Shown one piece after another: positions 56,981 through 64,000 of a stretch of 64,000 nt of DNA (the stretch's first letter is position 1; every line of letters starts with the position of its first letter). The DNA is from Toxorhynchites rutilus septentrionalis. Taxonomy: Eukaryota; Arthropoda; Insecta; Diptera; Culicidae. Under the pieces are notes generated by a model. The model worked only from the letters and a program-made list of their open reading frames with translations, made no database searches and was not told the DNA's origin. The stretch covers positions 257,710,994 to 257,774,993 of the forward strand of contig NC_073746.1 of NCBI RefSeq assembly GCF_029784135.1, given 5' to 3'. A program made the translations under genes and the position numbers.

Positions 56981-57062
56981 GACGAGGTGGCCGAGTGGTT
57001 AAGGCGTTGGACTGCTAATCCAATGTGCTCTGCACGCGTGGGTTCGAATCCCATCCTCGTCG
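56981..57062 (+). tRNA. tRNA-Ser (GCT)
   Basis: The 82-base cloverleaf has the acceptor stem GACGAGG pairing with CCTCGTC, D-arm TGGCCGAGTGGTTAAGGC, anticodon loop CTGCTAA with anticodon GCT, a long variable arm (TGTGCTCTGCACG) typical of tRNA-Ser, and the T-arm GGGTTCGAATCCC. The discriminator is G. A T5 run at about 57073 is a plausible terminator. There is no intron and no encoded CCA. Confidence 0.95.
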
Positions 57063-57537
57063 GGTAGAAATGCTTTTTATCCTAAGAATTCACGGAAAAG
57101 GCAAATAAAAAACGTGTAACATTTATGTGTAATTAGTATTTGTTAGTTAGTGATTGTGTTGTGGCGGCTTACTATGATGATTTCTCACGCCGATGATTTC
57201 TCGCACACCAACCAATACAATTTACTAACAAACCGCCATATCCACCACTGCACGGTGATCCTAAGGCAAGCTGCAGTGATTTGAATAGTCATTTTTTGTC
57301 TAGGTGTGTGTGGTTACAGTAAATTTATATTAAAGTGCTGGTTCTAAAATTTAGTTCATTTTTAAATAATGTCCAAAATAATGAAGAAAAAAATTGAAGA
57401 AAAAAGTTCGTGGTCCTACGCTCACAAAGCAGCCGTGTCTGGAATACCAACTTTCTATTTTTTTCTTCGTAATGGCGAAAACATCTCTCATTAATAATTG
57501 ATTTACAACAGTCTCCGACTCCATTCTTATAGTTAGA
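57063..57537. other. Unassigned spacer
   Basis: Nothing recognised. Confidence 0.4.
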
Positions 57538-58405
57538 CACTGCCCATGTTTGCATAGGAGACGTAATCACCAACACCATTAGTGTTGGGAAAATGCAATT
57601 TTGTTGTTTTTTTGCCTACAAGCGTAACCATGCAAATTTCCAATGAAATAATCTGTCCAGTTGAAGGATATTAACGACAAAAAGAGGGCCTAGGAGATTT
57701 TGCGGATTAAAACATATTTTTCCCATTTGGAAAATGCTTACGTCGTTTCAATGAACATTTGTTCGCATAGGTAGACGTAATCACCAGGTTTCTCTGTCTG
57801 TAGCGTTGGTATTTACATTTCCGATAATAGTCAAAACGTCTCCGTCGGTAGTTTCAGTTGTTATCGGATAAAATCAAAAAGGTTGGGAAGAAATTTAGTG
57901 AAATGTCTGGAAAAGGTGTTCTGGATTTGTTGCGGCTCTAGAATAGTACTTTTTCCTGAATACTCTGGGATATCATAATTACAGCAAGTTCGTGTTTGAA
58001 GATTCAAATGCAGGAATTTAGGTAATTATAACATTAAAAACACCATTGCTTCTCTTTGTTCATCGTAGTGCAGTGTACAAAAAAAAGTAATTATATGAGC
58101 AGTGTTTCAATGGTTTCTTATATTCATCTATTAAGAAACACAAAGTAATAAGACACTATCGTGACAGGCATTTTGGACTATACAAAGAATGTGATTCAAA
58201 TGTAGATTTAGCTTATAGCACATAATACTTATAATTGTTTATTTCCGAGTAATATATGAATGCTGTATGGAACTACGTCTGTTATGCGGACAAACAGTGA
58301 TTTTTCGGAAACGTTTTTTCAAAATTGTTTGTTTGCATGTTGAGCAAACGTATTATTATTTTGTACATTTTGTCGTTTACGTCTCCTATACAAACATGGG
58401 CAGTG
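57538..58405. mobile_element. Inverted-repeat-bounded element
   Basis: The left end CACTGCCCATGTTTGCATAG and the inverted right end CACTGCCCATGTTTGTATAG continue GAGACGTAA. An internal relative of the block (CATAGGTAGACGTAATCACC) is at about 57768. The length is 868 bp and non-coding. No clear target duplication is seen, so the superfamily is open. Confidence 0.55.
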
Positions 58406-58453
58406 TATTCATATTATTCATTTAGCGCTGCTTCCAAATAAAAAACGTGGCAC

Positions 58454-58526
58454 TGCCGAAACCCGGGATTGAACCGGGGACATTTAGATCTTCAGTCTAA
58501 CGCTCTCCCAACTGAGCTATTTCGGC
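58454..58526 (-). tRNA. tRNA-Phe (GAA)
   Basis: On the minus strand the acceptor stem GCCGAAA pairs with TTTCGGC with discriminator A. It is followed by D-arm TAGCTCAGTTGGGAGAGC, anticodon loop CTGAAGA with anticodon GAA, and the T-arm CCGGTTCAATCCCGG. A run of T (AAAAAA on the plus strand, 58440-58446) terminates transcription. It looks functional. A decayed copy lies about 1.2 kb away at 59676. Confidence 0.95.
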
Positions 58527-58627
58527 TTACGTTTAAACAATGAGATTTATTAATAAAATTGTAGTATTCTAATGATTAAAAACCCCATAGAACTCAATCA
58601 TTCGTATAAAAAAATATAAAGTGATAG

Positions 58628-58820
58628 AAGACGAATTCATGCCAACACTCGTCTTAGAAGCTGGCAGCACCACCTCGGATTGAAGTAAAACGTTGTGGGT
58701 GTGAAGACATTAGTCATTTAAGCAAATTTAAGCATACCTGGAATCTCAAAAAACAAACTTTTTGAAAATGGTCAACGTTAAAAAAAACATTTACAACAAA
58801 TTCTAACCCAAAAACTATTT
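58628..58820 (+). repeat. Dispersed repeat GCCAACTCGACTGG, copy 3
   Basis: It reads ATGCCAACACTCGTC, GGCAGCACCACCTCGGATTG, GTTGTGGGTGTGAAGACATT and continues with GGAATCTCAAAAAAC, as copy 1 does after its core. Confidence 0.55.
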
Positions 58821-59539
58821 TTTTATTAAAAAAATATCAAAAATATTTTTTTTTGAATTGCAATGTTAGAAAAAAAAATTCCCTGTAAAAGGGACTATCT
58901 AACGATGTATGGATGACTCATTGGTAATTTTATTGGCCATTCATTCAAGAAATAAAGAGAGAGAGAAATAAAAAAACGTTATTGAGAAAAAAAATCCAAT
59001 TTTTGATTTGAACACAAAGATTATAAGATATAGGAAAACTTGAGATTTCAGAACCCTTATCATCTGGTAACTATCTAGAAGGTCGTTATACATTATTCTC
59101 TTCAAAAAAGACCCTAAAAACACGCTACAACTATATGAAATGTAAAAAATATTTTTGTCTCGAGCATGCAGTTATGGTATGTTCTGATTCTTTTACTAAT
59201 GAAATCTAAATGGATAAATACGTTTCATGTTATTTCACAACTCTTTATACTTTCATGAATTATATTCAGTTGCTTACTTTCAATTGATAACAGGAAATAA
59301 TTTTCGAATTTCGTTATTTGTGTTGGAGTATCAAAAATTACTATGTTTTGAAGAGGCTGAATTAGATGACTATTATAACTGAATGAAGATGAAGAAAACA
59401 TTATTTCTGGACATTTTTCAATCAATTATACCCTCTTCTTCAAATAAATACCAATAAAGTTAAAAGAATATACAATAGCAATGTTACAGAGAAGTTCAAC
59501 ATTCGGTCTGTGACACTGTGCGCAAGTATATGTGTTATG
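58821..59539. other. Unassigned AT-rich DNA
   Basis: Nothing recognised beyond A- and T-runs. Confidence 0.4.
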
Positions 59540-59660
59540 ATTTTGCACGCGAATACAGGAGGGTTAAATTATCATTGTGTTTACACCTACAACGTTACAT
59601 TGCAATCTGAGATGGTGCGGCCAATGGCTGTTCATCAAGTTGACGTGACGAAAATTCAAA
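59540..59660 (-). repeat. Dispersed repeat GCCAACTCGACTGG, copy 4
   Basis: On the minus strand it reads GTCAACTTGATGAACAGCCA, TTGGCCGCACCATCTCAGAT and ACGTTGTAGGTGTAAACACA. It ends only 16 bp from the tRNA-Phe pseudogene. Confidence 0.55.
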
Positions 59661-59675
59661 CAAAAATTTTCGCCA

Positions 59676-59749
59676 TGCCGAAAAACCCGGGATCGAACTG
59701 AGGGCATTTAGATTTTCAACCTAATGCTCTCTCAACTGAGCAACTGTGT
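59676..59749 (-). pseudogene. tRNA-Phe pseudogene
   Basis: It matches tRNA-Phe at 58454 through the D-arm, the anticodon loop (TTGAAAA, GAA kept) and the T-arm (CAGTTCGATCCCGGG). The 5' acceptor strand is destroyed (CACAGT in place of GCCGAAA), so the acceptor stem cannot form. Similarity continues 5' of the gene (about 58527-58610 versus 59750-59840), which marks a DNA-level duplication rather than retroposition. Confidence 0.85.
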
Positions 59750-61366
59750 AGAATATGATTTATTTATAAAATTGAAGTATTCTTATGATTGAGCACCCTA
59801 TTGAACTCAACCTTCCGTATAAAGATCAAAAACTGGTAAAGAAGATTTTGCGGTCACCTCATGTTATTCTTTAGATACTTTTCTGAATTGTTTAAATAAT
59901 TATCTGATTGTCAATAGAATCCAAATGCAATCAAAAAATTAACATAATCTCTAAATTTGTGGATCCCCTATTTTTCTCCGCGAGAATTGTCCGTCAAGAA
60001 TTTTTCACCACAATCATCTAAAAATAATTATTGAGAGTAGTTTGGAAATCGTTTGTATAAGAAGTTTTTCGTAAGTTCTGAGAACGAACATCTTATCACA
60101 ACCAGATCTGTTAAGACCGCTTTTTGAAGACTATGAATAACGTCTATAAACCACTGTATTCACCAGCTTTGGATCCGTGCGGAATTCTCCTGTCCTGAAA
60201 GCATGAATCGTCTCTTCGGAGAATGTATTGAAATTAAGGAGAGACTCGACCTGGAGGACCAGCAACATGTTTTTTTTCGATTCATTATGTCATTTGAGAT
60301 TTAGTCTAGTGTTTGAATTTTTTGCGGCATGTTTGGAGTAGATTTAAAGACGTCACTCGTCACATGAAACTTGTTTATAAAATCAAAAAGCCAAAAAACA
60401 ATCGAACCTCGATTACCCGCGAGCGGATGATCCGTTATGCGAATTATCCGAGAAAGTGAGTTCCATAGTAATTATGGCTTTCCCAAAATTAGCCAGTGAG
60501 TGATAGGCTCTTGCTCTGTTGTTTTTGTCATGGCTTTCATATTATATGACCATTGGTGCACACGGCCTGACGTATGGATAGTTCAATGATTTCGGTATTG
60601 ATAAAACATAGTTTTAATGCTGATAAATCTTTTTCCGTGTTTACACCCCATTTTTAGTTTTTTTGCGTTGTCCGCGATTTTTATTATTCGTGGTGACCTT
60701 GATACTCAATTCCACAGATTGTTGGAGTTTTTTTGTATTGAAGAATTGCTACATTGCAACATTTTCAATGTTGTAAGCTACTAGAAAATGTAAAATGTGA
60801 AAAAAACGATTTGTTAGATTTTCCGACCTCCTTAAATTATTTACTCAAAGATAAATGTCCTTTCAAAAATAAATTACAGATTATGGTTACATTAAAATTA
60901 CATCCTATATGATTTTCGATTTTTGTTCGCCTTTTCCACTTTTGATCGGTAATCATTGTCATAGGGCGGTTTAAATATTGTAGAACAACATGTAGAAGTT
61001 TAGAATCAACAGAAATTTAAAATTCTAAACGTAACTATTTAAAATCAACCACCTGTCCATATTAGCCCAAATGTCGGTCTTACGCGCACCTCCCCTTTGT
61101 TGAAGATAGTTCGATTAATTTGGATGAGATGATTATCTTGTATTGTTTTTTAACTGCTTATTTACGGAACATATTTGATAAAGAATAGTATCCATGAGTT
61201 TAGAAAACGCTCTAGAAAACAACAGAAATACACCCAGGTTGTTTGCTTACACGGGGGATATTTACCTCGTAAAAAACCCGCGTCAATATAAAAATCCACG
61301 TTAATTGGAAAGGGGTCGACCACTTTGAGAATCCTTGGTCTAGAAGGTCTGAAAAATAACAAAAAA
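59750..61366. other. Unassigned DNA with one mariner relic
   Basis: The first 90 bp duplicate the flank of tRNA-Phe. Apart from the relic at 60080-60260, nothing is recognised. Confidence 0.4.
60080..60260 (+). pseudogene. Mariner-family transposase fragment
   Basis: One frame reads TRSVKTAFLKTMNNVYKPLY, then SPALDPCGILLS, and in a shifted frame MNRLFGECIEIKERL. The YSPxLxPC block after a VKTxLxTM helix fits the third catalytic region of a mariner transposase (YSPDLAPCD), although the catalytic Asp after PC is Gly here. It is short and decayed, and no TIR is seen. Confidence 0.4.
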
Positions 61367-61438
61367 GGGCTCGTCCGGGAATTGAACCCGGGACCTCTCG
61401 CACCCGAAGCGAAAATCATACCCCTAGACCAACGAGCC
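61367..61438 (-). tRNA. tRNA-Pro (CGG)
   Basis: On the minus strand GGCTCGT pairs with ACGAGCC, with discriminator C. It is followed by D-arm TGGTCTAGGGGTATGA, anticodon loop TTCGGGT with anticodon CGG, and the T-arm CCGGGTTCAATTCCCGG. A T-run follows (AAAAAA on the plus strand at 61361-61366). No intron is present. Confidence 0.95.
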
Positions 61439-61509
61439 ACACACAATAATCTTTTTCTAGTTCAGAACGTCATTATGTATTCGCAAAATTGGTATATACT
61501 CAACGGTGA

Positions 61510-62044
61510 CCGGAATAAATCGCCACAGTAAACAACTGCAACAGAAACAACCGCTTAGAAAAAGTGTAGTAGGCTAGAAATATTTGGCGCGGGAAAAACA
61601 TCATGTGCCTCACATTTCTATTATAAATTTATTCTCTTGTTCTCGTTTTTCGAAATTTATTCTGAGGACAATGTAATGGGGACGAAGTCCCCATTTGGCG
61701 AGGATAAGGAATCGAGGCGGCCCATGCCGCCAAGATGACGCAATCCGAGTCCACCGCCGACCCGCCGTCGGAAGCGGCGGTGTCTCGCACGCAAACCTGG
61801 GATCCACTGATTGCCCGGTTAGTTTGAAACATAGGATACGATCCTTTAGCAATGTCCGACCGAGCTCTAGCGAGCGTCGGACGGTATACGTCTGCCCGGG
61901 GCGTTACGTTTGCCTGGGGCGATACGTTTGCCCGGTTAATTCTTGTTTTGAAATACAATACCGCGCCACAATATTTATAGCCTACTACACATTTTATAAG
62001 CGGTGGTTTCTGTTGCAGTCGTTTTCTGTGGCGATTTATTCCGG
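61510..62044. mobile_element. Foldback element with GC-rich core
   Basis: Arms of about 84 bp (61510-61592 and 61961-62044) are inverted copies starting CCGGAATAAATCGCCACAG and including CTGCAACAGAAAC, GTGTAGTAGGCT and AATATT. The core (61680-61940) is much richer in GC and CpG than anything around it. Long frames crossing the core in several phases are shadows of this composition, not genes. It abuts the left edge of the Mos1-like mariner. Confidence 0.65.
61887..61940 (+). repeat. 18-bp tandem repeat, three units
   Basis: Units TACGTCTGCCCGGGGCGT, TACGTTTGCCTGGGGCGA and TACGTTTGCCCGGTTAAT follow each other directly inside the foldback core. Confidence 0.75.
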
Positions 62045-62098
62045 GAACCATGTCAAAAAGTTGAAGTGTAAACAATATAGTTTTTTGCCACTTTGAGT

Positions 62099-62763
62099 AT
62101 GTCGAATTTCATACCAACGAGAGTGTGTTTGTGGGGAGTGTTACGTCATTACTTCAATATGAAGAAAAACGCTGCGGAAAGTCATCGCATTTTGGTGGAA
62201 GTTTATGGTGACCATGCTCCAACTGAGCGAACGTGTCAGACATCGACGGCCGTGCGGAATACTCACGGCCAGAAGGTTATGCTGTCTATTTGGTGGGACC
62301 AGTTGGGTGTGGTGTACTATGAGCTGCTAAAACCGAATGAACCCCAAACGGGGGACCTCTACCGACGACAATTGATGTGTTTGAGCCGTGCACTGAAGGA
62401 AAAACGGCCACAATACGAGCAAAGACACGATAAAGTTATTTAGCAGCACGACAATGCTCGGCCGCATGTCGCGAAACCGGTCAAAACATACTTGGAAACG
62501 CTGAAATAGGAGGTCCTATCCCACCCGCCGTATTCTCCAGACATTGCTCCGTCCGATTACTACCTTTTTCGATCGATGGAACACCAGCGCTTCTCCAATT
62601 TTGATGAAGTCAAAAATTGAATCGATTTGTGGTTACCCGACAAACCAGCCGATTATTTCCGCAAAAGGATCCGTGAATTGCCAGAAAGATGGGAAAAAGT
62701 TGTGACTAGCGAATACTTTGAATATAAAATTTGTAACCATTTTTGCAGAATAAAGCAATAATT
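62099..62763 (+). pseudogene. Mos1-like mariner transposase, internally deleted
   Basis: The frame begins MSNFIPTRVCLWGVLRHYFN, MKKNAAESHRILVEVYGDHA and PTERTCQTS. It then jumps to GQKVMLSIWWDQLGVVYYEL, skipping about 120 residues that would include the rest of the DNA-binding domain and the first catalytic Asp. It continues KEKRPQYEQRH, HDNARPHVAKPVKTYLETL, YSPDIAPSDYYLFRSMEHQR and ELPERWEKVV. The second and third Asp are 34 residues apart (DD34D), as in mariners. Stops at about 62441, 62507 and 62617 also inactivate it. The AAESHR and ELLKP motifs place it near the mauritiana (Mos1) subfamily. Confidence 0.8.
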
Positions 62764-62850
62764 TTTGAAAAAAAACGAAGAAACTTATCGGTACTCCTAT
62801 TATTTTCTTTAACTCACTTGGTTATTACTTCGAATACTATTCTGGAATAG

Positions 62851-64000
62851 TATGAATATTTGGATTTAACATTTTAGTAAGAAGATCAAGGGCCATTGAG
62901 ACCCTGAAAAATGTTTTGCATGTTTGCAGTTCTTCTCATTTTGGATGATCAAAACCAACATCTGTTGTGGCGGTCTTTTTCATAGCTGACACACGCCGCT
63001 ACCACAGGCGATTATATATTTTTAATTATTGCCTACCTTTAAAAACGCATAGAATCAACAATGCGTACGTGTGATTCAATCATGTACAAATACTGTACGC
63101 CTAACGTTATGAAATCAAAGCGTTGCATCTTTTCATAGAGTCTCATAGGATTTGAGAATAAAAATTAATTTGAAAAAAGGTTAAAATCGCAAAACCTTTT
63201 TGTGTATCCTTTAATACTCCCCCCGGTGCAAAGGCAGAGTTCACGGTGCAATATTTTACTTCTCCTTTTCCCCACAATAGTCTTCGCAATGATTTAAATG
63301 CTACTGATTTGAACCTATTAGAACCATTCACAGAATAAGGAATTATAATTTATAGCGTATCAAACAAATTTTAGAGATATCGAATTGACACGTCCAAAGT
63401 TCCGAGTCAAAAAATGCATTGTGTGTAAACAGACTGCTTTGCTTTTCAGGAGTATTCTCTCTTACAAAAAGTATTATGTATTATGTATGAATATTTGGAT
63501 TTAACATTTTAGTAAGAAGATCAAGGGCCATTGAGACCCTGAAAAATGTTTTGCATGTTTGCAGTTCTTCTCATTTTGGATGATCAAAACCAACATCTGT
63601 TGTGGCGGTCTTTTTCATAGCTGACACACGCCGCTACCACAGGCGATTATATATTTTTAATTATTGCCTACCTTTAAAAACGCATAGAATCAACAATGCG
63701 TACGTGTGATTCAATCATGTACAAATACTGTACGCCTAACGTTATGAAATCAAAGCGTTGCATCTTTTCATAGAGTCTCATAGGATTTGAGAATAAAAAT
63801 TAATTTGAAAAAAGGTTAAAATCGCAAAACCTTTTTGTGTATCCTTTAATACTCCCCCCGGTGCAAAGGCAGAGCTCACGGTGCAATATTTTACTTCTCC
63901 TTTTCCCCACAATAGTCTTCGCAATGATTTAAATGCTACTGATTTGAACCTATTAGAACCATTCACAGAATAAGGAATTATAATTTATAGCGTATCAAAC
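62851..64000. repeat. 635-bp tandem duplication running off the window
   Basis: The unit starting TATGAATATTTGGATTTAAC at 62851 repeats from 63486, offset 635 bp, and the second copy is cut by the window end after 515 bp. By eye I find one difference over that overlap (GAGTTCACGG at 63237, GAGCTCACGG at 63872). Matching 62-codon minus-strand frames (63331-63143 and 63966-63778) show the same change. They have no known product. Neither strand contains an RNA gene I recognise. Confidence 0.9.

Noticed and set aside
61629..62096. Arg/Pro-rich open frames of 133-148 codons on both strands.
   Set aside because: They cross the GC-rich foldback core and its 18-bp tandem repeat in several frames. 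No family resemblance, no splice context.
62880..63010. Possible C/D-box snoRNA in the 635-bp unit (GGATGATC followed by CTGA).
   Set aside because: The box C match is imperfect, the spacing is short and there is no terminal stem, so I could not support an RNA gene.

Overview
This is nuclear DNA of an insect, most likely a mosquito. That inference rests on multi-exon genes with GT-AG introns, eukaryotic tRNA genes with T-run terminators, AT-rich repeat-packed spacers, and three transposons of the DD37E (ITmD37E) type first described in mosquitoes. Gene density is very low and most of the window is layered mobile DNA.

Host genes. The only host protein gene I can reconstruct runs on the minus strand from 39499 to 36123. 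Seven exons join in frame into a 938-residue poly(ADP-ribose) glycohydrolase (PARG)-like protein. It keeps the family fold landmarks but has changed the catalytic signature (GGD and QES where active enzymes have GGG and QEE) and carries an insertion of about 480 residues inside the catalytic domain. Four intact tRNA genes are present: Lys-CTT (25171, plus), Ser-GCT (56981, plus), Phe-GAA (58454, minus) and Pro-CGG (61367, minus). There is also a tRNA-Phe pseudogene at 59676. A short FLYWCH-like relic lies next to the PARG-like gene.

Mobile DNA, left to right. 0.9-5.2 kb: a long-terminal-inverted-repeat (TIR) transposon with a decayed transposase. 5.2-9.4 kb: a second long inverted-repeat pair enclosing several miniature (MITE-like) elements. 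12.2-14.7 kb: a decayed Tc1-like element split by a hAT deletion derivative with an 8-bp target duplication. 16.0-18.0 kb: a copia-type long terminal repeat (LTR) and gag relic, then a DD37E element. 19.4-24.1 kb: a 670-bp inverted pair and a TA-flanked repeat family with a nested insertion. 27.4-30.9 kb: a tandem array, an intact cecropia-like mariner and a dead relative. 31.0-33.6 kb: a second DD37E element with an in-window empty site, a long AT microsatellite and a 137-bp tandem array. 42.1-43.5 kb: the longest TA-family copy. 46.2-48.5 kb: a three-level nest of elements, with a simpler paralogue at 51.9-52.7 kb. 48.5-49.1 kb: a third DD37E relic. 57.5-58.4, 60.1 and 61.5-62.8 kb: an inverted-repeat element, a mariner relic, a GC-rich foldback and an internally deleted Mos1-like mariner. 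62.85 kb to the end: a nearly perfect 635-bp tandem duplication that continues past the window.

The genes do not form a shared pathway. The main points of interest are the PARG-like protein and the readable insertion history, in which several elements can be ordered in time from empty sites and target duplications inside the same window.
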